DNA from: JAJRXR01 sp044439985 | Lineage (GTDB): Bacteria > Planctomycetota > Phycisphaerae > Phycisphaerales > UBA1924 | Direction of reading: 5' to 3' | Assembly: GCA_044439985.1 (NCBI GenBank) | Contig: JBITAG010000029.1 | Span: forward strand, 1-14,056 | Length of the DNA: 14,056 nt | Part shown: one piece after another, positions 1 to 6,570 of the stretch | Position numbering within the stretch: position 1 is the first letter of the stretch | Layout of the letters: each line of letters begins with the position of its first letter | Made by a program: the position numbers and the translations under genes | The notes under the pieces: generated by a model | The model's database searches: none | What the model saw: only the letters and a program-made list of their open reading frames with translations | What the model was told of the DNA's origin: nothing

Positions 1-564
1 CACGGCGAGCCACGCCTTGTCGCCCCCCTCGGCGAAGATCGGGTCCTGCCACGTGGCGCCGAAGTCATGGGAGATGAACAGGTCGCAGTAGAGCGCGGGG
101 ACCTGGCGGAGGCTGAGGTAGTACAGCTCGCCCCCCGGCCCGGCGCGGAGCACCGGGTCGGAGCCGAAGACGCCCGGGGTGTGCTCGAGTGCGCCCGCCC
201 AGGTGGCGCCCCCGTCGCGTGAATACGAGTAACCCGCCTCGCGGAAGCTGCTCTCGATCGTGTCGAACTGGCGCCAGCCGATGGCGATGTTGCCCGGGTT
301 CGTGGGGTCGATGGCGATGGAGGGCTCGTTGGCGGCGTCGCCGAGGATGTCCATCCCGTCGGGGGTGGTGTTGACCTGCACGCTGATGAATGGCCCCTGC
401 TGCACGAGCGCGGGGGCTTGCGGGAGCATGACGCCCGGCGCGATGTGCACGGGGAGGGGCTCGGCCTCCGGGGTGGCCTCGTGGAGCGGGGTCGGGTCCG
501 GTGGAGAGACAATCGCCGCGCAGCCAAGCAGGAGCGACGGCGAAAGCGGGACAAAAAGTGGCAT
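1..564 (-). CDS. Asp-box (BNR) sialidase-like lipoprotein, N-terminal part
   Basis: The gene is cut by the window edge; 188 residues are visible. The start ATG at 564 follows a good ribosome-binding site (GAGGAGGGTG, revcomp of 569-578). The N-terminus MPLFVPLSPSLLLGC ends in a lipobox-like LLGC (Cys15), so a surface or periplasmic lipoprotein is likely, although the usual basic residues before the hydrophobic stretch are missing. Residues about 80-98 (EPSIAIDPTNPGNIAIGWRQ) match the opening strand of sialidase-type beta-propellers. Two Asp-boxes follow: SRDGGATW at 115-122 and SHDFGATW at 165-172, fifty residues apart as expected for successive propeller blades. Such proteins may be exo-sialidases or non-enzymatic propellers. 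The catalytic Arg and Tyr residues would lie outside the window, so enzymatic activity cannot be claimed. It follows the Cys-rich secreted protein on the same strand after an 80-base gap. Confidence 0.8.
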   Translation of the reverse strand, partial: MPLFVPLSPSLLLGCAAIVSPPDPTPLHEATPEAEPLPVHIAPGVMLPQAPALVQQGPFISVQVNTTPDGMDILGDAANEPSIAIDPTNPGNIAIGWRQFDTIESSFREAGYSYSRDGGATWAGALEHTPGVFGSDPVLRAGPGGELYYLSLRQVPALYCDLFISHDFGATWQDPIFAEGGDKAWLAV

Positions 565-643
565 GTGGTCACCCTCCTCGCGCGGCGCGGCCGCGAAACG
601 AGTGACTATTCGAGGATCGTCGGCGCCGGATCCAACACGCCGA

Positions 644-2206
644 CTACGGGCAGCCGTCCCCGAACGCGCCGAGGAAGGCGAGCACATCGGAGAAGTCGAA
701 GGTCCCGATGGGGAGGGCGAAGTCCGCCGCAGGATCCATCGCGCCGAAGGCGGAGAGGAAGGCGAGGACGTCGGAGAAGTCCAGGGTCCCGAAGGGCTCG
801 GCGAGGTCCGCGGGGCAGGGGGACTCGCAGTCATCGGGGGTGCCGTCCATGTCCGCGTCCTCGCAGGAGGCGCCGGCGCCGCACCAGGATCCGCCGGCGG
901 TGGCGCAGTCCCCCTCGGTGAGGGAGAGGCAGCCGCCGGAGCTGAAGGAGCAGGCGCCGACGGGCTCGGGGCAGGTGGTGGTGGCGCAGGTGGAGCCGTC
1001 ACCCTGGAAGGCGCCGTTGAGCATGGCGCACTCGTCGGGGCTCAGGCCGTCGGCGCACGAGCCGTCCGGGAGACAGCAGGCGCCGACGGGGAAGCAGACG
1101 TGGGTGGCGCAGTCGGTGCCCTCTCCGCCGGGGACGCCCCCGACGAGGGTGCAGTCGGCGACGGTGAGGTTGACGCACCCGCCGGTTTCCTCGAAGCAGC
1201 AGGCCTGGGTGGGCTGCTCGCAGACGACGTCGTCGCAGGTGGTGCCGTCGCCGGCGTAGTCGCCGGCGCAGGCGGCCTCGGTGGTCACGGTGCAATCGCC
1301 GTCCACGCAGCACGCGCCGACGCCCGGCCCGCAGCTCAGGCTGGACCAGAAGGCCTCGATGCCCCAGTCCCCGGAGGGTTGGAAGATGCCGAGCTGGCTG
1401 AACCGGTTCCACCCGCCGAGGAACCCGCAGTCGATGGCGAAGAGCCAGTTGTTCGTCGGTGAGGAGAGCCCGTTCGTGTCGGTGGTGGGGAAGGCGTTGG
1501 AGTTCTGCGGCGGGGGGACGAGGCAGGGGTTCTGCGTCTGGTTGTTGTGCTCGTCGATGCGGAAGCCGACGGTGAATGAGTTCGTGCCGGCGGAGTTGGT
1601 GAGGATGATCTGGTCGGGATCACCCGGGTCCACGGAGACCTGGATCTCCGTGCCCCCGTTGCCGGGGGGCATGACCAGGTGGGGGAGGATCAGCCCATCG
1701 GAGGAGTACTCGGCGACGAGCGTCCCGGTGTTGGGCGGGCCGTCCCAGACGAGGATGGACCACTCGGTGATCGTGGAGACCGTCGCGCCGACGGTGGCGA
1801 ACAGCCCGTTGATCTGCTCGATCTTGATCGGGTAGGCGCTGGCGGGGATGACGTACTCGGCGGCCATGATCTCGCCCTCGGCGAACCCGCCCTGCGCGTT
1901 GTACGCCCCGACGTCCAGGTTCGCGACGTAGGAGGCGCGCTCAATGCAGCCGCGCTCACCGAAGCCGTTGAACCCCTCGTCCAGCACCCGCTGGCCCATC
2001 GTCGAGGTGTTCGTCGTCGTGATCCGGTCCAGGTTGACCCGCAGGGGCGTGAAGGGTCGGTTCTCCTGCACCTGCACGCCGGTGATTCGGCCCGCGTGCT
2101 CGGCGGTGAAGCCGACGCGGTGGGTGCTCACCTGGGCGAGCGCGGGGGTCGGGGCGAGCAGGCACGCCCCAAGGGCGAGCGACAGGGAACGGATCGACGG
2201 CGTCAT
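644..2206 (-). CDS. Secreted Cys-rich repeat protein with dockerin-like C-terminus
   Basis: 520 residues. An N-terminal Sec signal peptide (about 1-25, ending PTPALAQ) indicates export. Residues 26-290 form an unrecognised, probably beta-rich domain. Four Cys-rich repeats follow at about 297-329, 334-371, 375-412 and 416-448; the first three contain (G)ACC and the last GACS, and each ends with a Cys pair pattern such as TTCDDVVC. A DADMDGTPDDCE stretch (450-461) resembles a thrombospondin type 3 calcium loop. The end (464-520) has two dockerin-like helices, DFSDVLAFLSAFG (476-488) and DFSDVLAFLGAFG (504-516). Their preceding calcium loops are degenerate: PFGTLD and PIGTFD replace the common GDGxLD. 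This architecture is typical of secreted Phycisphaerae proteins of unknown role. The ATG has an upstream AGGAGAGG about 9 bases away. Binding of a cohesin-like partner is speculative. Confidence 0.85.
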   Translation of the reverse strand: MTPSIRSLSLALGACLLAPTPALAQVSTHRVGFTAEHAGRITGVQVQENRPFTPLRVNLDRITTTNTSTMGQRVLDEGFNGFGERGCIERASYVANLDVGAYNAQGGFAEGEIMAAEYVIPASAYPIKIEQINGLFATVGATVSTITEWSILVWDGPPNTGTLVAEYSSDGLILPHLVMPPGNGGTEIQVSVDPGDPDQIILTNSAGTNSFTVGFRIDEHNNQTQNPCLVPPPQNSNAFPTTDTNGLSSPTNNWLFAIDCGFLGGWNRFSQLGIFQPSGDWGIEAFWSSLSCGPGVGACCVDGDCTVTTEAACAGDYAGDGTTCDDVVCEQPTQACCFEETGGCVNLTVADCTLVGGVPGGEGTDCATHVCFPVGACCLPDGSCADGLSPDECAMLNGAFQGDGSTCATTTCPEPVGACSFSSGGCLSLTEGDCATAGGSWCGAGASCEDADMDGTPDDCESPCPADLAEPFGTLDFSDVLAFLSAFGAMDPAADFALPIGTFDFSDVLAFLGAFGDGCP

Positions 2207-2226
2207 GGGTAAACCCTCTCCTGAAC

Positions 2227-2243
2227 CCGGGCCTCATGCCCGG
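2227..2243 (-). other. Stem-loop in leader of the Cys-rich protein gene
   Basis: The sequence CCGGGC-(5 bases)-GCCCGG forms a perfect 6-bp stem about 20 bases upstream of the start codon at 2206 and just upstream of its ribosome-binding site. It could affect mRNA stability or initiation. It is short for a GC-rich genome, so it may be chance. Confidence 0.25.
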
Positions 2244-2311
2244 CGTGTGCATCATGACCGAAATCGTCCCCGGTGCACAGGGCTATTCGCCGTTCCGCCC
2301 GATCAGTTCCC

Positions 2312-2345
2312 GACCTCAGGCTCCCCCTCGGGAGGGGCGGAGGTC
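2312..2345 (-). other. GC-rich stem-loop after the terminator
   Basis: Outer arms GACCTC (2312-2317) and GAGGTC (2340-2345) enclose an inner hairpin CCCCT-CGGG-AGGGG (2324-2337). It lies directly beyond the T-run of the terminator at 2348-2384 when read on the minus strand. It might act as a back-up transcript end or as part of the next gene's leader. There is no T-run after it. Confidence 0.3.
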
Positions 2346-2347
2346 CG

Positions 2348-2384
2348 AAAAAGGAAAACGCGGACGCCCCGGGGGGCGTCCGCG
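2348..2384 (-). terminator. Rho-independent terminator of the Phe/Asn-rich gene
   Basis: On the minus strand, 24 bases after the stop codon at 2409, a perfect 12-bp inverted repeat (CGCGGACGCCCC at 2359-2370 and its complement at 2373-2384) is followed by TTTTCCTTTTT (2358-2348). The 2-base loop means a few innermost pairs will open. This is the most classical terminator in the window and implies that the gene upstream is transcribed as its own unit, not read through into the Cys-rich protein gene. Confidence 0.85.
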
Positions 2385-2408
2385 AAAGGGTCGATGTGGC
2401 GTTCGGGA

Positions 2409-2972
2409 TCAGGCGGCGTTGCGGGCGGGGGTGTGCTCGCCGTTGGGCGTCGCGCCGGTCGGGCCAAAGGCGCCCGGGTTGAAGAAGGGGACGCCGAAGG
2501 GGAAGCCGTTGATGGGGGTGGCGTTGTTGATGCGGGCGTTCTCCGAGCCGGAGGGGTTCGAGCCGGTGGAGGCGCCGTTCCAGAAGGCGCCGGGGAAGGC
2601 GTTCCAGAACGGGGTGGAGGCGAAGGGGGCGTTCCAGAAGCTGTTGAAAGGGGTGTTCCAGATGCCGTTGAAGGGGGTGTTCCAGTTGGCGGCGGGGATG
2701 TTGGCGCCGTTGAAGCCGCCGTTGAAGCCGAAGGTGTTGAAGCCGAAGTTGGCGCCCGCGTTGAAGCTGGGGTCGAAGCCGCCGGCGAAGCCCGTGCCGA
2801 AGGCGGGGTTCCAGCCGGAGTTCCAGGTGTTGGTGGCGTTGAAGGGGAAGTTGTTCCAGGCGCCGAAGCCCTGGTTGAAGCCGGAGACGCCGGGGAAGCT
2901 GTTGAAGCTGCCGAAGGGCGTGGTGTTGAAGGGGAAGGGGGTGTTGAAACCAGTCTGAATGAACGGGTTCAT
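2409..2972 (-). CDS. Phe/Asn-rich low-complexity protein
   Basis: 187 residues, no known domain recognised. By hand count about 33 Asn and 32 Phe (around 35% together), 8 Trp and much Gly, Pro and Ala; there is no Leu, Lys, Tyr or Cys, and only about five Asp, Glu or Arg. An aromatic repeat runs at about 97-133: WNTPFNGI, WNTPFNSF, WNAPFAST, then WNAF and WNGA. FG and FN dipeptides recur throughout. No signal peptide or membrane segment is visible. The start ATG at 2972 has GAAGGA 10 bases upstream, and a strong terminator follows the stop, both supporting a real expressed gene. The composition resembles prion-like or FG-type phase-separating sequences, but function is unknown. The antisense frame is also open but gives only a Lys/Pro-rich shadow. 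Homology searches should mask low complexity with care. Confidence 0.75.
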   Translation of the reverse strand: MNPFIQTGFNTPFPFNTTPFGSFNSFPGVSGFNQGFGAWNNFPFNATNTWNSGWNPAFGTGFAGGFDPSFNAGANFGFNTFGFNGGFNGANIPAANWNTPFNGIWNTPFNSFWNAPFASTPFWNAFPGAFWNGASTGSNPSGSENARINNATPINGFPFGVPFFNPGAFGPTGATPNGEHTPARNAA

Positions 2973-3013
2973 GCGTCGGTGTCCTTCTCTTGAGGTGGAG
3001 GGATGCGTCGGCG

Positions 3014-3033
3014 CCGCCCGGACTCCCGGGCGG
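3014..3033. other. Perfect 8-bp stem-loop between gpsA and the Phe/Asn-rich gene
   Basis: CCGCCCGG and CCGGGCGG flank the tetraloop ACTC. It lies 67 bases after the gpsA stop on the minus strand. A T-rich stretch (TTTCT) follows only on the plus strand, where no gene precedes it. As a terminator for gpsA it would therefore lack a U-tract. It may instead sit in the leader of the Phe/Asn-rich gene. Confidence 0.35.
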
Positions 3034-3099
3034 TTTCTGCGCTGAGGATCGGTCCACCGAACGGGGGTCTTCAGGGAATCAACCCCAAGGGAGAAGGAT

Positions 3100-4185
3100 T
3101 CACCCGATCTGCTCGCCCTTGAGTTCCCGGCTCATGAGCATGGAGATCGCCTTGAGTGGGTCGAGCTTCTCGAACAGGACGCTCTGGACCGCCTGGGTGA
3201 TGGGCATGTCCACGCGGTATTTCCGGGCAAGGTCCGAAACAGAGCGGCTCGTGGCGACGCCCTCCACGACGAAGGGGATCGAGTCGAGGTACGCCTCGAG
3301 GGTCTGCCCCTTGCCCAGGGCCTCCCCGCAGGAGCGGTTGCGCCCCTCCGGGCAAAAGCAGGTGGTCGCCAGGTCGCCGACGCCCGCGACGCCGAAGAAG
3401 GTCTCGCGGCTGGCGCCCATCGCCGACCCGAGGCGGGCGATCTCCGCCAGGCCCCGGGCCAGGAGGGCGCTTTTTGCGTTGTACCCGGCGTGGAGCCCGT
3501 CGATGATGCCCGCGGCGATCGCGATGACGTTCTGGGTGGCGCCGGCGAGTTCGACCCCGAGCAGGTCCGGGTTGGTGTAGACGCGCATCCAGCTTGAGCT
3601 GAAGAGGGCCTGCACCCGCGCGGCGAAGTCGGGGTCATCCGACGCGGCGGTCATCGTGGCGGGGAGACGCCGCACCAGCTCGGTGGCGATCGTCGGGCCG
3701 GAGAGGCAGGCGAGCGGACGGGGGGGGCCGTCCGGGTCGTCCCCGCCCGGGCCCTGCATGACGTCCGCGATGATCTGCGTGGGGCGGAGGAGGGTGTCGT
3801 TCTCGACCCCCTTGGAGACGCTGATGACCCCGGCGCCCGGTGGGACGTGGGGGCGGAGGCGGGTCCAGGTCTGGCGGATGAACTGTGCGGGGACCGCCGA
3901 GACGATGAGGTCGGCTTCCTCGAGGGCGCCCGCGTCGCTCAGGGCCACCCGGATGGAGTCGTCGAGGACCAGCTCGGGGAGCCGCTCGCTCCGTCGGGTC
4001 TGGGCGAGCACGCCCGTTTCGTCCTCGTCATGCCCCCAGCAGACCACCCGGGCCCGCAGGTCGTCCGGGTCGGCGAGCATCGCGGCGCAGACGAGGCCCA
4101 TCTGTCCGATGCCCAGCACGCAGACCTTTGGAAGATCGGCGGGGGAAGGGGGGTTGGCCTTGGGCGTGTCGTTCGGGGTGCTCAT
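3100..4185 (-). CDS. gpsA: NAD(P)-dependent glycerol-3-phosphate dehydrogenase (GpsA family)
   Basis: 361 residues, close to the family's usual 330-360. GpsA makes sn-glycerol 3-phosphate from dihydroxyacetone phosphate in the cytosol for phospholipid synthesis. The Rossmann motif is GIGQMG (25-30). Other family blocks are SVSKGVE (122-128, Lys125), LSGPTIATEL (161-170), VELAGATQNV (211-220), the NAKSALLARGLAEIARLG stretch (236-253), GVAGVGDLATTC (265-276), GRNRSCG (281-287) and VVEGVATS (306-313). The notable oddity is Gln218: the family normally has Lys here (GALKNV), the proposed proton acceptor. The codon is CAG at 3534-3532. Otherwise the protein is intact, so it may be active by another route, inactive, or altered in specificity. 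The ATG at 4185 follows AAAGGA by about 4 bases. A 20-residue Pro-rich N-terminal extension precedes the fold. Family assignment is firm; activity is not. Confidence 0.93.
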   Translation of the reverse strand: MSTPNDTPKANPPSPADLPKVCVLGIGQMGLVCAAMLADPDDLRARVVCWGHDEDETGVLAQTRRSERLPELVLDDSIRVALSDAGALEEADLIVSAVPAQFIRQTWTRLRPHVPPGAGVISVSKGVENDTLLRPTQIIADVMQGPGGDDPDGPPRPLACLSGPTIATELVRRLPATMTAASDDPDFAARVQALFSSSWMRVYTNPDLLGVELAGATQNVIAIAAGIIDGLHAGYNAKSALLARGLAEIARLGSAMGASRETFFGVAGVGDLATTCFCPEGRNRSCGEALGKGQTLEAYLDSIPFVVEGVATSRSVSDLARKYRVDMPITQAVQSVLFEKLDPLKAISMLMSRELKGEQIG

Positions 4186-4264
4186 CGGGTCCTTTGTTGG
4201 GCAGGGGGCGCCGGCCCTTCTCTGCGGAAGGGGTTTGGACGGGGTGAACCGAGCCCCGGATCGA

Positions 4265-4300
4265 CGCGTAAGCGTAGCGGCGCGGGCCTTTACGCGCCGC
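4265..4300. promoter_or_regulatory. Mutually exclusive hairpins in the gpsA/ATPase divergent spacer
   Basis: The 197-base spacer between the divergent gpsA and ATPase genes must hold both promoters, but I cannot identify convincing -35/-10 boxes. It contains two competing stems: CGCGTAA (4265-4271) with TTACGCG (4290-4296), or GCGGCGCG (4277-4284) with CGCGCCGC (4293-4300). They share bases 4293-4296, so only one can form. The site lies about 82 bases upstream of the ATPase ATG and 80 upstream of gpsA. A regulatory role is inference. Confidence 0.3.
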
Positions 4301-4382
4301 GCTAGAGTTCCCGCCGCCCGCTCGGCACTTTGCCGGTGGTCCCTTTCAGCAACCGGGCGCCCGCCCGACGGAGCGAAGATTC

Positions 4383-6458
4383 ATGACCCAGGCCGCGACC
4401 CACACCCACGGGCACGACCACGACCATGCCCATGAGGATGGCACGTTCGAGTGCTGCTCCCACCATGAGATGGAGATCGACCGGTACATCATCCTGTACC
4501 TGGTCGGCGGCGTGCTCGCGATGGTGAGCTGGATCGCGTCCAAGATGGGCGTGACCGATCAGATCGCGATCCTGCCCGCGGTGGTGGGCTCGATCCTGCT
4601 CTCCCTCCAGCTCTTCCTCGCGGCCCTGAAGGAGATCCGACGGGGACGCATCTCCAGCTCCTCCCTGGCCGCGCTGGCGATCCTGGCGGCGATGGCGATC
4701 GGGCAGTTCATCACCGCCGCCTTCCTCGCCTTCGTTCTGCTCGTCGCCGACCAGATCGTGCGTCGGACGGCGTTCGGGGCCCAGCAGGCGATCGAGGCGC
4801 TCGTCGGACTGACCCCGGACGTGGCCCGTCTGGTGCGAGAGGACGGGCGGGAGGCGGAGGTTTCGCTCTCCGAGATCAAGGTCGGGCAGGTCGTCCGGGT
4901 CCGCGCCGGCGAGAACCTGCCGGTGGATGGCAAGGTCATCAGCGGGCGATCCACGATCAACCAGGCCTCCCTGACGGGTGAGGCGCTCCCCGTCGAGGTG
5001 GACACCGACGCGGACGTCTACGCGGGCACGACGAACCTGACCGGGGCGATCGATGTCCGGGTGACGCAGGTGGGCGAGGACACGACCATCGGCAAGGTGT
5101 CCACCCTCATCCGCGAGGCGGAGAACTCCAAGACCCCGCGGCAGATGCTCATCGAGCAGGTTGCGCGGTTCTATGTCCCCGTCGCCCTCTCTCTGGCGGC
5201 GCTCGTCTTCTTCCTCTTCAGCCAGAGCGCCGAGGAGAGCACGAGAAACATGGCGGCCCTGACCGCGGTGACGGTGCTGGTGGTCACCTGCCCGACGGCG
5301 CTGCTGCTCTCGAGCCCGACGGCAATGGTCGCGGCGTTCGCCGCTGCCGCCCGGCTGGGCGTGATGATCAAGCGGACCAGCTACCTGGAGTCCGCGGCGA
5401 ACATCGACACGGTGGTGCTGGACAAGACGGGCACGATCACCACGGGGCGTTTCGAGGTCTCGCGTCTGGCGCCCGTCGACGGGGTGGAGGGGGCCGATCT
5501 GCTGAAGGCCGCCGCCGCCGCCGAGGCTCACTCGAACCACCCGCTGGCGCAGTCCATCGTGACGACGGCCCGCGCGGCGCGGGTCTCGATCGTGGAGGCG
5601 AGCAGCTCGGAGGAGATCCACGGGCGGGGCGTGAGGGCGGGCACCCCGATGGGCGAGCTGCACGTCGGGCGCGCCGGGTGGATCCGTGAGATCGCGCCGG
5701 CCAGCGGGGCGCAGATCCAAGGTGTTGAAGAACGCATCGAGGGGATGTCCGGGGTGCACGTCCTGCTCGACGGGAAGTATCTCGGCGCCGTCGGCCTGGA
5801 GGACAAGGTCCGCGCGTCGTCGAAGTCGGTGATCGACCGGCTGCGCACGCTCGGCGTGCGGAGCGTGAGCATCCTGACGGGCGACCGCCTGAGCGTGGCC
5901 AAGCGCGTGGGCGTCGCGGTCGGCGCCGACGAGATCGAGGCCGAGTGCCTGCCGGAGGAGAAGCACGAACTCGTGCGTCACATGGGTCAGGCGGGCCAGA
6001 AGGTGATGATGGTCGGGGACGGGATCAACGACGGGCCGGCGCTCGCGGAGGCCGAGGTCGGCATCGCGATGGGCCTGTCGGGTTCGGACATCGCGGCCAA
6101 CAGCGCGGGCGTCGCGCTGATGACCGACGAGCTCAACCGCCTGCCCTTCCTCATCGAGCTGGCGCGGCGCACCCGCGGCATCGTGGTGCAGAACATCGCC
6201 GTGTCGATCCTCATGGCGATCATCGGGCTCACGCTCGCCGCCACGGGCACGTTCGCGGAGCTGGGCGGGATCGGCGTCGGGTTCGCGGCGCTCTTCCACT
6301 TCGCGCCCGACATCTTCGTGGTGGGCAACAGCTTCCGCCTGTTCCGTTTCGGCGAGGACTTCCACCAGGCCGAGGCCGCCGCCAAGGAAGCGGCCAACGC
6401 CCCGCGCCGCCAGATGCGCGAGGGCAGCGTCAGGCGCCTGACCCCGGCGCAGGTCTGA
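4383..6458 (+). CDS. Heavy-metal-transporting P1B-type ATPase
   Basis: 691 residues; an inner-membrane pump that uses ATP to move a metal ion, probably for efflux. The N-terminus lacks the usual ferredoxin-like metal-binding domain. It carries alternating His at 7, 9, 11, 13, 15 and 17, then Cys24-Cys25 and His27-His28. Membrane segments are visible at about 36-54, 62-82, 94-126, 262-280, 292-322 and 604-650. The actuator TGE is at 198-200. The metal-site motif is CPT (303-305), then ALLLSSP; the spacing resembles Zn/Cd pumps (CPC-x4-S-x-P) but the second Cys is Thr. DKTGT (347-351, phosphorylated Asp347), HP (386-387) and GDGxND (545-550) are intact, so it should hydrolyse ATP. His639, ten residues before Asn649 in the last helix, occupies a usual metal-ligand position. 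GGAG lies about 9 bases before the ATG. The metal is not certain; Zn, Co or Cu are possible. Confidence 0.93.
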   Translation: MTQAATHTHGHDHDHAHEDGTFECCSHHEMEIDRYIILYLVGGVLAMVSWIASKMGVTDQIAILPAVVGSILLSLQLFLAALKEIRRGRISSSSLAALAILAAMAIGQFITAAFLAFVLLVADQIVRRTAFGAQQAIEALVGLTPDVARLVREDGREAEVSLSEIKVGQVVRVRAGENLPVDGKVISGRSTINQASLTGEALPVEVDTDADVYAGTTNLTGAIDVRVTQVGEDTTIGKVSTLIREAENSKTPRQMLIEQVARFYVPVALSLAALVFFLFSQSAEESTRNMAALTAVTVLVVTCPTALLLSSPTAMVAAFAAAARLGVMIKRTSYLESAANIDTVVLDKTGTITTGRFEVSRLAPVDGVEGADLLKAAAAAEAHSNHPLAQSIVTTARAARVSIVEASSSEEIHGRGVRAGTPMGELHVGRAGWIREIAPASGAQIQGVEERIEGMSGVHVLLDGKYLGAVGLEDKVRASSKSVIDRLRTLGVRSVSILTGDRLSVAKRVGVAVGADEIEAECLPEEKHELVRHMGQAGQKVMMVGDGINDGPALAEAEVGIAMGLSGSDIAANSAGVALMTDELNRLPFLIELARRTRGIVVQNIAVSILMAIIGLTLAATGTFAELGGIGVGFAALFHFAPDIFVVGNSFRLFRFGEDFHQAEAAAKEAANAPRRQMREGSVRRLTPAQV

Positions 6459-6483
6459 GGCCAGCCAACGGGAAACATCAGAC

Positions 6484-6519
6484 GCCCCGCCTGTGGATCG
6501 CCACGGGCGGGGCTCTTTC
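6484..6519 (+). terminator. Terminator between the convergent ATPase and mgtE genes
   Basis: A 13-bp stem (6484-6496 with 6501-6513, one G-U pair, loop ATCG) begins 26 bases after the ATPase stop and is followed by TCTTTCAT on the plus strand. On the opposite strand the stem is followed by GTCTGATGTTTCCC, so it may also stop mgtE transcription, less efficiently. Confidence 0.75.
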
Positions 6520-6570
6520 ATGGGGTGTGCGACACGGGCCGAGGTTGTCGCCCGCGTCCGGGGCGTGGTC

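Noticed and set aside
619..644. Stem GTCGGCG/CGCCGAC just after the Cys-rich protein gene as a terminator
   Set aside because: It has a 7-bp stem and a 12-base loop without a following T-run on the minus strand; insufficient to call.
260..1462. Long plus-strand open frame (400 residues) rich in Gly, Ala and Glu
   Set aside because: It runs antisense to two well-supported secreted proteins, has no recognisable domain, and its composition is that expected from GC-rich antisense sequence.
2236..2958. Plus-strand open frame (240 residues) rich in Lys, Pro and Gly opposite the Phe/Asn-rich gene
   Set aside because: The minus strand has the ribosome-binding site and terminator. The plus frame runs through the terminator hairpin region and is a Lys/Pro mirror of the repetitive codons.
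4302..6521. Minus-strand open frame of 739 residues covering the ATPase
   Set aside because: It is an Arg/His/Asp-rich shadow with no domain; the plus strand encodes all P-type ATPase motifs.
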